Origin: Prevotella sp. UBA2739
GTDB taxonomy: Bacteria > Bacteroidota > Bacteroidia > Bacteroidales > Bacteroidaceae
Reading direction: 5' to 3'
DNA: 64,000 bases
Assembly: GCA_002353525.1 (NCBI GenBank)
Contig: DEJV01000005.1
Location: forward strand, 4,631 to 68,630
Shown here: positions 53,906 through 62,742 of the stretch, one piece after another
Position numbering within the stretch: position 1 is the first letter of the stretch
Layout of the letters: the number at the start of each line of letters is the position of its first letter
Translations under genes and position numbers: made by a program
The notes under the pieces: generated by a model
Databases searched by the model: none
What the model was told of the DNA's origin: nothing
What the model saw: only the letters and a program-made list of their open reading frames with translations

Positions 53906-55480
53906 ATGAAACATGCAGCTATTACGGTTCTATTGACCATCATCGTTCTCTTCTCTTGCCAACAATCCTGTCGCTATGACACCCGGTTGCTGGCCATGGA
54001 CAGTCTGCTCAGATATAACGAAAGCAACTCTTATCTTGAGATGAAAAGCAGGATAGACAGCATACGCAACATGCTGAGCAAACTGGAGCCAGACATGAGA
54101 AAGGCGGATAAGGAAAACCGGATGTTTTATACTTTGCTCTGCAACAAAGCCCTGTTGGCATGGCCAGACACCATTCCTGACTCCGACAGCGCCATACAGG
54201 CAATAATCAAACACTATGAACACACTGGCAACAAGCAACTGAAGCTGGAAAGCAGCCTTATTGCCACACGATATTACATGTTGATGCGCAACGATTCTCT
54301 TGCCACCCATTATGGCGAGCCAGCATTCGAGCAGGCCATGCGGGAGGGAGACAGCGAGAAAGCGACAAAGCTTTGCGACATGCTAAATCACTGTTTTATC
54401 AGCATGAAACAACAAAGCAGATGTGTTGATCTTGCCAAGAAACTTCTACACTGGAACGAGCAACGAAGAGACACGCCAGACATTGCCAACAGCCTCGTCA
54501 GACTTGCCAATGCATATAGCTACACGAATCATCGTTATGACACCAGAACACTTCTCAGAAAAGCCATTCATCTGGGAGAGGAAAGCCGAGACACAAACAC
54601 GGTTATTAGTGCCAAACTGAATATGGCATTCTTTTTCGTGACCAAACACCAATACGACTCTGCCCTTATTTACCTGCGGCCATCGATCAATATCGCAAAA
54701 GAAAAAGAACAAACTGGTGGGTTTTACACCCTTGTTGCCAATATATATAAAGGTAATGGCATGCTGGATTCTGCAGAGTATTATTTCAACAAAGCCATCA
54801 AGCAGGCCATCTCTTCCTCCGAAAAAATCATATCACTTGACAATCTCTCTGTCATTGCCCTCAATAGATGGAATATCGAACAAGGACTCTCATTCCGACG
54901 TGCCCTTGAGACTTACAGAGACTCTATCAGAAAGGATGAAGGCAAGAAGAGGCTACAAGTCATCAACCAAGAAAACAACAGATTACGACAAGAGAACAAC
55001 TCGAACAAGTATTATATCAACATCTTATTGGTAGTGGCACTAGCCATGGCCTTTATCTTGTTCGTAATTCTTCTATTTAGGAAAAGAAACAGAACGACAG
55101 AACTCAACACAATAGAACCAAATACCCACAATGCACCAAACAAAACGATTACACACGCTGCCATCTACCAGCGCATCATGGGCATACTGAATAACGAAAA
55201 CTCATCACCACTCACTGACGAGGACTGGAAGGAATTAGCAGAAGCCATCAACGCCTGCCATCCCCATTTTACGGAGAACCTGCATGACCTATGCAAAATG
55301 AACGCCCAAGAGTATCACATTTGCCTGTTGCTGAAATGTAACATCAGCCCGTCAAACATAGCTCTGCTAACTAATAGAAGTAAAGAGGCTATCACTGCAG
55401 CACGTCGCCGTCTATATGAAAGAGCAAAAGGAGGAAAAGGAACACCTAGTGACTGGGATCTTATCATAAAAGAGATGTAA
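53906..55480 (+). CDS. TPR transmembrane regulator with C-terminal HTH
   Basis: 524 residues. Signal anchor or lipoprotein-like start (MKHAAITVLLTIIVLFSCQQSC), a periplasmic array of TPR-like helices (about 60-360), one transmembrane helix (YINILLVVALAMAFILFVILLF), a linker, and a C-terminal helix-turn-helix (MNAQEYHICLLLKCNISPSNIALLTNRSKEAITAARRRLYER) like LuxR-type DNA-binding domains. It therefore may sense a periplasmic state and act directly on DNA at the membrane, as in other Bacteroidetes TPR-HTH regulators. The ATG at 53906 is chosen because it begins the signal sequence; the longer frame starts with GTG at 53819. It likely controls the divergent receptor gene. Confidence 0.85.
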   Translation: MKHAAITVLLTIIVLFSCQQSCRYDTRLLAMDSLLRYNESNSYLEMKSRIDSIRNMLSKLEPDMRKADKENRMFYTLLCNKALLAWPDTIPDSDSAIQAIIKHYEHTGNKQLKLESSLIATRYYMLMRNDSLATHYGEPAFEQAMREGDSEKATKLCDMLNHCFISMKQQSRCVDLAKKLLHWNEQRRDTPDIANSLVRLANAYSYTNHRYDTRTLLRKAIHLGEESRDTNTVISAKLNMAFFFVTKHQYDSALIYLRPSINIAKEKEQTGGFYTLVANIYKGNGMLDSAEYYFNKAIKQAISSSEKIISLDNLSVIALNRWNIEQGLSFRRALETYRDSIRKDEGKKRLQVINQENNRLRQENNSNKYYINILLVVALAMAFILFVILLFRKRNRTTELNTIEPNTHNAPNKTITHAAIYQRIMGILNNENSSPLTDEDWKELAEAINACHPHFTENLHDLCKMNAQEYHICLLLKCNISPSNIALLTNRSKEAITAARRRLYERAKGGKGTPSDWDLIIKEM

Positions 55481-55508
55481 CTCAACTTTTCGCAAAAATG
55501 AAGCAATT

Positions 55509-55614
55509 CAGAAGTTACAGGAGTTCAGGAGTTGCAGACATGAGCATGGTCTGCTTCCTTCTCGAGTCTTGGCATATCAGGCAGTATTGTCTGGACTTCT
55601 GAAACTCCTGAACT
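55509..55614. terminator. Inverted repeats after the regulator gene
   Basis: GCAGAC/GTCTGC (55534-55539 and 55549-55554) forms a small hairpin inside a larger pairing of AGTTCAGGAGTT (55522-55533) with AACTCCTGAACT (55603-55614). Confidence 0.5.
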
Positions 55615-55717
55615 ACAACTGCAGTTGGACATATGCGAAAGTTTAAAGATGTAAAATTGTCCATCAATCCAAGTCTCGGGAGTTCCTTCAAACATAGCAA
55701 ATAAACAACAATTTCTC

Positions 55718-55830
55718 AATTGTTAATAAATTACACTTCAATTTGTTAGCAAATTACACTTCAATTTGTTAACAAATCACATCCTAATTTGTTAACAAAT
55801 CACATCTTCATTTCTTAACAAATCACTTTG
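55718..55830. repeat. Five tandem ~23-bp TTTGTTAACAAAT-type units
   Basis: Units start at 55718, 55740, 55763, 55786 and 55810. The middle ones carry the perfect palindrome TTTGTTAACAAA followed by TCACATC or TTACACTTC. The array lies about 240-350 bp upstream of the lipoprotein ATG at 56072. Confidence 0.8.
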
Positions 55831-56002
55831 GAGCCCTTTTCGACCACAAAATCAGTCGAAGACATACACGGAACACAGTGGTTTCTTATATACATCGTAT
55901 CGTTGCAAATTGTCAATAATCATTCCCAAAAAGTTCGCTGTTGACAAGAACAACCGAAAAAACCACAAACAAATTGTTTTCACTGTACTTTATAAAAAAG
56001 TA

Positions 56003-56033
56003 TTGCGCAATTCAATTATTTATTATATATTTG
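56003..56033 (+). promoter_or_regulatory. Promoter of the lipoprotein gene
   Basis: TTG (56003-56005), 20-bp spacer, TATATTTG (56026-56033). It rules out the longer frame's start at 55910. Confidence 0.75.
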
Positions 56034-56071
56034 CAGAGAACTTTAAAATTTATCTTATTTTTTTATTAGAC

Positions 56072-56884
56072 ATGGACATATTTAACGCAAGGAACAATGT
56101 ATTATTATGGAAATGCTTCCTGATTTTGGGTATCTCAATGACTATGTGGTCATGTTCTGACGACGACCCAGTGGAAGAAATGCTCCCAGAAATCGAGGAT
56201 GAGGCTGTGCTAAGAGTAGACTATGCCCACTCGCTGGCCGACGCCCAAAATCCCGATGCCTCGAAAGTGTCAACAACGCTCATGCCCATCAGCGACACTA
56301 ACAAAGACCTGGAATGGAAAACTATCGACGGTAAGCGCATGGTACTGGTATGCACCATGATGAATCACAGCAGCCTGCGCTTCTGGGAGGCTACCGACAC
56401 TTTCCGCCTCTCCAAACAAACGGGCATCTGGGTGACACTGCCCGCCGACTGGAAACGTCGTGCCAACGAGTATGCCAGAGGCGACTCTCTACACACACGC
56501 TACAGAATGATTCAGATGTTAGGCCTCTGGCCTGGATGCGACTACGACACGGTGGTGGAGTTCTATGTAGACGCCAGCCGTCTGTTCCGTCCTGCCTTTG
56601 ACCCCAGCATCAACACAACAACCTGCGGAACGTCATTCCCTGCATGGGCCGACGAGAACTATACGGTTGGAGAGACTAATTTCCGTGAGTGGTTTGCCTA
56701 TCAAAGCAGTACAGCATACGTAGGCGATTATGCTTGTCCGTGGACACAGCTGGGCTATACCTACGACTGGCACCACGGTTCTTCGCGCGAAGGACTGTCG
56801 GAGTTTGTGGCCACTTACAACTCGCTGGCACTCATCAAGAAACGGCAAGGATCATGGACCTTTATCAATAAGGAAGTGAGATAA
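56072..56884 (+). CDS. Unrecognised lipoprotein, 270 aa
   Basis: The N-terminus (MDIFNARNNVLLWKCFLILGISMTMWSC) is a lipoprotein signal with lipobox MWSC and an acidic SDDDP after the Cys, suggesting export to the outer membrane. The mature part has many aromatic residues and short strands (TYDWHHGSSREGLSEFVATYN) but no family I can name. The ATG at 56072 fits the promoter and lipobox; upstream residues of the longer frame are Lys/Ile-rich non-coding translation. It may be regulated through the TTTGTTAACAAAT array upstream. Confidence 0.8.
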   Translation: MDIFNARNNVLLWKCFLILGISMTMWSCSDDDPVEEMLPEIEDEAVLRVDYAHSLADAQNPDASKVSTTLMPISDTNKDLEWKTIDGKRMVLVCTMMNHSSLRFWEATDTFRLSKQTGIWVTLPADWKRRANEYARGDSLHTRYRMIQMLGLWPGCDYDTVVEFYVDASRLFRPAFDPSINTTTCGTSFPAWADENYTVGETNFREWFAYQSSTAYVGDYACPWTQLGYTYDWHHGSSREGLSEFVATYNSLALIKKRQGSWTFINKEVR

Positions 56885-56893
56885 AGGAGAAAA

Positions 56894-57040
56894 CTAAAAC
56901 TTCATCATCAGACAGACAAGAAGTACAAGAATGATAATTATGAGCAGGGATATCAGACTGATATTCCTGTTTTCTTTGTCACTGAACTTCCGCTCAGTCA
57001 TCTCTTCAGGGTCATTATCTGATTGTTGCAAAGACGTCAT
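56894..57040 (-). CDS. Small membrane protein, 48 aa
   Basis: A 48-residue frame starting MTSLQQSDNDPEEMTERKFS with a charged first half, and one strong transmembrane segment (ISLISLLIIIILVLLVCLMM) at the C-terminus. It lies 35 bp after the tcdA stop on the same strand; the gap is made of TCACTTTTCACTT repeats. I know no family for it. The charge-then-helix layout and intact frame make it a plausible small membrane protein; it is also possible that it is chance coding. Confidence 0.55.
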   Translation of the reverse strand: MTSLQQSDNDPEEMTERKFSDKENRNISLISLLIIIILVLLVCLMMKF

Positions 57041-57075
57041 ACATTTGTCACTTTTCACTTCTCACTTGTCACTTT

Positions 57076-57792
57076 TCACTTAGAAAAGCTGAGGCTTTTC
57101 ACGACTTCACCGCCAATAACCAATCCTGCCGCAGCAGGCACAAAGGCATTGCTGGCTGGAATAGAACGGCGCGTGGCAGAGGTTGGAGGTGTTTCGCCTT
57201 CAGCATAAGGCAACGGTGTCTCCTCACTATAGACAACCTTCAGGGAAGGAATGCCCAATTTGCGCAACCGCTTACGGATGATCTTCGCCAGCGGATCCAT
57301 CTGCGTCTCATTGATGTCGGCCACTCGGAAGGCCGTCGGATCCATCTTATTGGCAGCGCCCATGCTGCAGATGATGGGCACATGCTGCTCGTGACAACGC
57401 TTTATCAATTCCAACTTGGCGGCAACGGTATCAATACAGTCCACCACATAGTCGAACTGACTGAGGTCGAGCGTGTCGGCATTCGTGGGCAGGTAGAACA
57501 TCCGCAGGGGCGTGACGCGACAGTCGGGGTTAATGTCGTGAATGCGAGAGGCAATGACATCTACCTTGTATTGACCGACGGTGGAATGCAAGGCGATAAT
57601 CTGCCGATTCAGATTGGTAATATCCACACAGTCGTTATCCACAACTGTAAGACTCCCTACCCCACTACGGGCAAGCACCTCAACAACGTATCCACCCACG
57701 CCCCCTACACCGAAGACAGCCACATGACTGTCTCGGAGCTTTTGCATGGCATCATGACCAAACAAGAGTTGGGTGCGCGAGAAGGGACACAT
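57076..57792 (-). CDS. tcdA: tRNA threonylcarbamoyladenosine dehydratase TcdA
   Basis: 238 residues of the ThiF/E1-like fold. It converts t6A37 of tRNA to its cyclic form with ATP. Seen: FSRTQLLFGHDAMQKL, the nucleotide loop VFGVGGVGGYVVEVLARSGVG, VDNDCVDITNLNRQ, DYVVDCIDTVAAKLEL, and CSMGAANKMDPT. The C-terminal half has EETPLPYAEGETPPTSATRRSIPASNAFVPAAAGL, as expected. The gene cooperates with TrmO, also in the window at 19.5 kb, in modifying the same tRNA base. It follows the DUF4840 gene by 32 bp. Confidence 0.93.
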   Translation of the reverse strand: MCPFSRTQLLFGHDAMQKLRDSHVAVFGVGGVGGYVVEVLARSGVGSLTVVDNDCVDITNLNRQIIALHSTVGQYKVDVIASRIHDINPDCRVTPLRMFYLPTNADTLDLSQFDYVVDCIDTVAAKLELIKRCHEQHVPIICSMGAANKMDPTAFRVADINETQMDPLAKIIRKRLRKLGIPSLKVVYSEETPLPYAEGETPPTSATRRSIPASNAFVPAAAGLVIGGEVVKSLSFSK

Positions 57793-57824
57793 CTTATTAT
57801 AATTAAGAAAGGTGAGCCCAGGGA

Positions 57825-58523
57825 TTAATTATCAGAATAGCTGAGCGAGGCATACTGCATCATAGCATAGCCGTCAACACTGAAATCGTTGATAATAAAC
57901 TGCATACGCAGCTTATATGTATTGGGGTTGTAGAATCCTTGCGAATAGAAACTGGTATAGTTAATGGATAAAGCCTCGGTGAAATTGATGGCTGCCTCAT
58001 GCTTTTTGTCACCAACCGTGAACGAGAACTCCAGTCTCTTGTTTTCAGGGATGACATAGAAAAGCTGACTGGACTGTCCGGTGGTATTGTTTTTGAAACT
58101 CCAGAAAGCGGTCATCTTTGCGACGAGAGGCATGTCGTCCATGGCCTCAAGAGCCTCGCGCAAATCTTTTCTTGCAATAATGGACGCGAACGGCCAGTTG
58201 TCATTTTCGTTTTCTACCTCCGGGAAATAGTTCTTCAAAATAGATACGGGGAAATCGGCAAAAGTAATGGTTTTGTTGGTGCTCACTGTGCATGGTGCGC
58301 TGACGACCACCGAGTCTTGCTCGCCCTTGGCATTTTGGAAATACGCTTTCAGGTTGCCGATATGGTAGCCCTGGATGGGAGTGAGATACTGCTGAATTTC
58401 GGCCTCGGTCATCGCGGCGGTGGTCACGTCGTCCTGATTGTCATCGTCACTCAAACAAGATGTGAATGTGAATGCTGCCGTGCACAACAATGCCAGCAGC
58501 GCAAATCTAGCTGTTTTTTTCAT
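57825..58523 (-). CDS. DUF4840-like lipoprotein
   Basis: 232 residues. The lipoprotein signal MKKTARFALLALLCTAAFTFTSC with an acidic LSDDDNQDD stretch predicts outer-membrane export. The remainder (EIQQYLTPIQGYHIGNLKAYFQNAKGEQDSV, then a repeated beta pattern ending MQFIINDFSVDGYAMM) resembles the Bacteroidetes DUF4840 lipoproteins. Function unknown. I chose the ATG at 58523; the longer frame starts upstream of the lipobox signal. It follows folE by 72 bp. Confidence 0.75.
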   Translation of the reverse strand: MKKTARFALLALLCTAAFTFTSCLSDDDNQDDVTTAAMTEAEIQQYLTPIQGYHIGNLKAYFQNAKGEQDSVVVSAPCTVSTNKTITFADFPVSILKNYFPEVENENDNWPFASIIARKDLREALEAMDDMPLVAKMTAFWSFKNNTTGQSSQLFYVIPENKRLEFSFTVGDKKHEAAINFTEALSINYTSFYSQGFYNPNTYKLRMQFIINDFSVDGYAMMQYASLSYSDN

Positions 58524-58595
58524 TGTTTCTTTTTTGTTTATATTGTTTTGTTCAGCAGATAAACACACATGGGTATGAAAATCTTGCACGGAGCA

Positions 58596-59189
58596 TCAGA
58601 TTTTTTTGCTCTCCGTATGCAAGAGGTTCATAAACTCCTGTCGCGTCTTGGCCTGATTGAAGGCTCCGCTGAACTCACTTGTTGTCGTTATCGAATTTTG
58701 TTTTTCAACACCTCGCATCTGCATGCACATGTGTTTGGCCTCTACCACGACCATCACACCCAAGGGTTTCAGCGTATCCTGAATGCACTGCTTGATTTGC
58801 AGGGTCATACGTTCCTGCACCTGCAGACGATGGCTGAAAATGTCGACCACCCGGGCAATCTTCGAGAGCCCTGTGATATAGCCATTGGGGATGTATGCCA
58901 CATGCACCTTTCCGTAGAAGGGCAGCATGTGATGCTCGCAAAGCGAGAAGAAGTCAATATCTTTTACGATGACCATCTGGCTGTAGTCCTCTTTGAAGAG
59001 TGCGTCGGTGAGCACCTTGTGGGCATCCATGGAGTAGCCTCTTGTGAGCACCTGCATAGCCTTGGCCACGCGCATGGGAGTTTTCTGCAAACCCTCGCGT
59101 GTGGGATCTTCGCCTAATAGGTTAAGTATACTTTCGTAGTGGGATGCGAGTTCGTCAAGTCCCTCGCGAAATTCTGTTTCCGGATTCAT
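58596..59189 (-). CDS. folE: GTP cyclohydrolase I
   Basis: 197 residues. It converts GTP to dihydroneopterin triphosphate, the first step of folate (and possibly queuosine) synthesis. Seen: GEDPTREGLQKTPMRVAKAM, the zinc Cys-His-His site SLCEHHMLPFYGKVHVAYIP, GLSKIARVVDIFSHRLQVQERMTLQI, and the second zinc Cys in EAKHMCMQMRGVEKQNS. All active-site residues are present. It is the last gene of DUF1599 - DoxX - tpiA - SPOR - folE. Confidence 0.97.
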   Translation of the reverse strand: MNPETEFREGLDELASHYESILNLLGEDPTREGLQKTPMRVAKAMQVLTRGYSMDAHKVLTDALFKEDYSQMVIVKDIDFFSLCEHHMLPFYGKVHVAYIPNGYITGLSKIARVVDIFSHRLQVQERMTLQIKQCIQDTLKPLGVMVVVEAKHMCMQMRGVEKQNSITTTSEFSGAFNQAKTRQEFMNLLHTESKKI

Positions 59190-59225
59190 GATTACTGTTC
59201 TTGCTTTTGGGGTAAGAAGACGATT

Positions 59226-59903
59226 TTAGTATTGCACGGTGATTTTTCCTTTCACGATACAGGCTTGCTTATAACCCATCGCCTTCACGTTGCGCAACAC
59301 ACGCGCAGCCTCCTCATAGGTTTTGAAGTTGCCAACCCTGCATTTCCATTGCGGTGAATAAAAGTGTACATAGATGGGCAGTTCGGGATACTTCATCTTG
59401 ATGCTTCTCCCTGCCTGCTCAGCCTTTTGCTTATCGGCACGCGAGTTGCCTCCGGCAAATGCCTGCACACGGAAGCCATTGATTTTATAGCTGTGGCGTG
59501 GCACTTTCTTGCTCATGTCGACCGGAGCTGGCACCGTCTCGCCATTCTCGTCGGTAATATGCCGCACCTCGCCTGTGACGGGTTTTGCCTCTATCGGTTT
59601 GGGCGTGGCTGTGGTAGTGAGCGGTACTGTGTCGTTGCTATTCACGGGTGCCGTTGGGGCAACAGTCTTGCCCGTTGCCGGCGCTGCCGATGCCGTACCA
59701 TTCACCAAGTCATCGATAGCCTTGCTCTGGGTGACAGTCACCTTGCCCTCTCCACTCTTCTGCTGTTGCAGTTTCCCAAGGAAGGTCTGGGCTGGCGAAG
59801 AAATAAGCGACAAGTGACAGATGAAAAGCAGCAGCAAAAGCCTCTGCCACCTGCTAAGCGTTGTCAATACGGTTATTTTATACATAGTCATATCTCCTTT
59901 CAC
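59226..59903 (-). CDS. SPOR domain periplasmic protein
   Basis: 225 residues. An N-terminal signal segment (LLLLLFICHLSLISSPAQ), a Pro/Thr/Ala-rich linker (about 60-140), and a C-terminal SPOR domain (INGFRVQAFAGGNSRADKQKAEQAGRSIKMKYPELPIYVHFYSPQWKCRVGNFKTYEEAARVLRNVK). SPOR domains bind denuded peptidoglycan at division sites. It lies between tpiA and folE. The start may be the ATG at 59903, 59891 or 59885. Confidence 0.88.
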   Translation of the reverse strand: MKGDMTMYKITVLTTLSRWQRLLLLLFICHLSLISSPAQTFLGKLQQQKSGEGKVTVTQSKAIDDLVNGTASAAPATGKTVAPTAPVNSNDTVPLTTTATPKPIEAKPVTGEVRHITDENGETVPAPVDMSKKVPRHSYKINGFRVQAFAGGNSRADKQKAEQAGRSIKMKYPELPIYVHFYSPQWKCRVGNFKTYEEAARVLRNVKAMGYKQACIVKGKITVQY

Positions 59904-59945
59904 TTTTTCAAATCAACATATCACTTGTCACTTATTATCTATCAG

Positions 59946-60704
59946 TTATTTCCAAGCATCAATGATACCCTTGAAGTCGGCGCACTTCAGCGAAGCACCT
60001 CCGATGAGACCACCGTCGATGTCGGGTTTGGCAAACAGCTCAGGGGCATTGCTGGCCTTGCACGAACCACCATAGAGAATAGTAGTGTCGTCAGCTACGG
60101 CCTGACCATATTTCTCAGCAATGATGCTGCGGATGTAAGCATGAATCTCCTCAGCCTGGTCGGCAGTGGCAGTCTTGCCTGTACCAATGGCCCAGATGGG
60201 CTCGTAGGCAATCACAATCTTGCGGAAGTCTTCCTCAGAGAGGTTGAACACGCTACCCTCAAGCTCAGCCTTCACCACCTCGTTCTGCTTACCAGCCTCG
60301 CGCTCCTCAAGGCTCTCGCCGATGCAGAAGATTACCTTCAGACCATTCTTCTGTGCGAGCAAAACCTTTTCCTTCAGAATCTCAGGAGTCTCCTTGTAAT
60401 ATTCGCGACGCTCAGAGTGGCCGAGAATCACATACTGGGCACCTGTGCTCTTCACCATTTCGGCACTCACTTCGCCTGTGAAAGCACCTTTCTCTTTGTC
60501 GGCACAGTTTTCAGCGCCCAGACCGATGATATCCTGGTCGAGGAACTGTGCGATGCTTGCCAAGTGGATAAACGGTGTGCAGATGACAACCCCACAGTTG
60601 GGTTTGTCGGCCTTCAGTGTCTCGTTCAACTCCTTTGCCAGAGCAATACCGTCCTGCAGGTTCATGTTCATTTTCCAGTTACCTGCAACAATTTTCTTTC
60701 TCAT
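59946..60704 (-). CDS. tpiA: Triosephosphate isomerase
   Basis: 252 residues, the usual length. It interconverts dihydroxyacetone phosphate and glyceraldehyde-3-phosphate in glycolysis. Seen: Lys in VAGNWKMN, the catalytic His in GHSERR, the catalytic Glu in AYEPIWAIGTGKTA (signature of the family), and the phosphate-binding YGGSCKASN and GGLIGGASL loops. It is part of the DUF1599 - DoxX - tpiA - SPOR - folE cluster. Confidence 0.98.
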   Translation of the reverse strand: MRKKIVAGNWKMNMNLQDGIALAKELNETLKADKPNCGVVICTPFIHLASIAQFLDQDIIGLGAENCADKEKGAFTGEVSAEMVKSTGAQYVILGHSERREYYKETPEILKEKVLLAQKNGLKVIFCIGESLEEREAGKQNEVVKAELEGSVFNLSEEDFRKIVIAYEPIWAIGTGKTATADQAEEIHAYIRSIIAEKYGQAVADDTTILYGGSCKASNAPELFAKPDIDGGLIGGASLKCADFKGIIDAWK

Positions 60705-60724
60705 TTTCTTTTTTCCTTTAAAAG

Positions 60725-62083
60725 TTAAATATCTAATGATGTTGTCTGTTCGTTCTTATTTTCCGCTTCTGTGGAAGCCTTTTCCTCCTTTTTCCGCAGA
60801 ACCTTCTTTTTCCTCCTTATCCATTTGGTCCATGCCCACAGTCGGTCGGCCAGTGTGAGCAACAGCAGCGGCAGGGCAAACCATATCAGGATTCGCACCA
60901 CTTTGGCGGGCACAGAGTTCTCGGGCATTTGTCCGATGGCAAGCTGATGCAACGGCACGTTGGCCTGCGAGTTGGCAATGACGGGCAGATTGTTGTGGCT
61001 CCACTTGCGAATGATGGTGCCATTCTTGATAAGCAACAGGCCGGGGTTGCTACGGATAATCGTCTTGAGCGTAATCTCGTCGACTATATAGAACGGATAT
61101 TCCGCTCCCGTGAGATCCTGCCACTGCAGGATAGCCTCATCCGAACTGGCCGTGAGACAATAGAACCGGTATCCGTTTTCCTCTGCATACTCGTAGAGCT
61201 GGTCTATCTGCCCGAAGTTGCTGTCGCTGGCTTTTTCTAAGTGTGGCGAGACTAACAGGAACGTGTAGCTGGTATCTGCCAGCATTTCTTCAGTGATGTC
61301 CTCGCCTGTCTCAGCCGACTGAATGGAGAAATCGTGGATGGGCGGCACATATCCCTCGGCAGTCTGCACGGTCTTGCTGTCAACAAATGTCCATGTAGAG
61401 TCGGGGTAATTATCAAGTGTAAACTCCTTTTGCTCACCGTTTTTCTCCAGGATGAACGTGGTCTCAAATTGTGGCTGCGGAGCACCCTCGGGTATCTCCA
61501 TGCCTTTCTTGATATTTGCTCCCACATGATAGGGCCGGAAGTCAAACTGCGGTAAATCATAGAGGCTCCACATGCTCGAGAGCAAGATGAACACAAACGT
61601 AAAGTTGATGACTATCCACTGATTACTCTCCGAGATGAAGCGCACCATCTTCAGCGGCCAGCGGGCTATCACTGCCGCGCATATCAGCAACACAACATTC
61701 TTGCCAAACGTCTGCCAGTTGGTCAGCACCAGGGCATCGCCAAAGCAGCCGCAGTCTTTCACGGGATTAGCCACTGCCAACCACAACGTGACAGGGGTCA
61801 TGACACACATGAAGAGCAATGCCAGCCGCGAGCTCACCCGACGGTGAATGGCAAAAAGCAGGAAGATGCCGAGGCTGAACTCCAGTGCCGACAACAGCAC
61901 CGATGTGCCCAGCGTCACCATGTCGGGCACATAGTCGCCCAGATGCAGCGCCGTGAGATAGTCTTGTATCTTGTATTGCGTGCCCAGCGGGTCGATAGCT
62001 TTCACGTAGCCGGAAAAAATGAATGTGACTGCCACCAGCAGGCGGCACACATTGGTCAATATTTTTTTCAAGCTCTCCATCAT
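60725..62083 (-). CDS. DoxX-like membrane protein with thioredoxin-like region (BT_3928 family)
   Basis: 452 residues. The N-terminal third is a four-helix DoxX/MauE-like membrane domain (RLLVAVTFIFSGYVKAIDP, LEFSLGIFLLFAIHRR, VKDCGCFGDAL with a conserved CxC pair). The C-terminal soluble part (FLLVSPHLEKASDSN, YRFYCLTASSDEAI) resembles a thioredoxin-like fold but without a CxxC redox pair, and ends with a transmembrane helix and a Lys/Arg-rich tail. This layout is that of the BT_3928-type family conserved ahead of tpiA in Bacteroidetes. It may serve disulfide or quinone chemistry at the membrane; function is unproven. ATG at 62083 or 62080. Confidence 0.85.
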   Translation of the reverse strand: MMESLKKILTNVCRLLVAVTFIFSGYVKAIDPLGTQYKIQDYLTALHLGDYVPDMVTLGTSVLLSALEFSLGIFLLFAIHRRVSSRLALLFMCVMTPVTLWLAVANPVKDCGCFGDALVLTNWQTFGKNVVLLICAAVIARWPLKMVRFISESNQWIVINFTFVFILLSSMWSLYDLPQFDFRPYHVGANIKKGMEIPEGAPQPQFETTFILEKNGEQKEFTLDNYPDSTWTFVDSKTVQTAEGYVPPIHDFSIQSAETGEDITEEMLADTSYTFLLVSPHLEKASDSNFGQIDQLYEYAEENGYRFYCLTASSDEAILQWQDLTGAEYPFYIVDEITLKTIIRSNPGLLLIKNGTIIRKWSHNNLPVIANSQANVPLHQLAIGQMPENSVPAKVVRILIWFALPLLLLTLADRLWAWTKWIRRKKKVLRKKEEKASTEAENKNEQTTSLDI

Positions 62084-62096
62084 ACCCGTATTTCAA

Positions 62097-62645
62097 CTAC
62101 TCACTCAACTTAATGACTCCAAACACAGCGTAGTTGATAATATCCATGTAGTTGGCATCAACGCCTTCCGACACCAGTGTGGCGCCACCCAGGTCCTCAA
62201 TCTCTTTCACACGCTGTATCTTCGTGAGAATGAAGTCTGTATAGCTGCTCACACGCATAGAGCGCCAAGCCTCGTTGTAGTCGTGGTTTTTCTTCAACAT
62301 CAGCTCCAGCGCCTGTTGCGCAAAGCGGTCGTAAAGCGCCATCGCCTCCTCATTGTTCATGTCTACCTCGTCAACATACCCCCGGTCCAGCTGGATAAGC
62401 CCCACGATACCATAGTTAATCAGGGCAATGAACTCAGGACGGATGCCTTCACCCACCAGCGACTCTTTCTTGATTTCCAACGAACGGATGCGCTTCGCCT
62501 TGATAAACAATTGGTCGGTAAGCGACGAGGGGCGCAAGATACGCCACGACGCACTATAGTCGTGCAGCTTTTTCTCAAACAGAGCCCGGCACTCTGCCAT
62601 GACCTGTTTAAACTGTTCCTCTGTATGGGTTGTTGTCGTCGACAT
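62097..62645 (-). CDS. DUF1599 domain protein
   Basis: 182 residues. The family's repeated motif is present twice: KLHDYSASWRILRPSSLTDQLFIKAKRIRSLE and KNHDYNEAWRSMRVSSYTDFILTKIQRVKEIE, each followed by an I-N-Y-G/A segment. This is the DUF1599 pattern (conserved HDY...W...R). It is soluble and its role is not known to me. It is the first gene in the cluster leading to folE. A -7 box TAACTTTG lies at 62678-62671 without a clear -33 partner. Confidence 0.85.
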   Translation of the reverse strand: MSTTTTHTEEQFKQVMAECRALFEKKLHDYSASWRILRPSSLTDQLFIKAKRIRSLEIKKESLVGEGIRPEFIALINYGIVGLIQLDRGYVDEVDMNNEEAMALYDRFAQQALELMLKKNHDYNEAWRSMRVSSYTDFILTKIQRVKEIEDLGGATLVSEGVDANYMDIINYAVFGVIKLSE

Positions 62646-62742
62646 GATGATCTTTTCTTTAATAACGCCGCAAAGTTACGAATAATTTGTGAGACTGAGA
62701 GCGTTCGCTCCTATTTTTTTCATTTTCGGGACTCTCAGCGAA

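Noticed and set aside
55910..56071. N-terminal 54-residue extension of the lipoprotein
   Set aside because: It overlaps the promoter (56003-56033), is Lys/Ile-rich, and would bury the lipoprotein signal.
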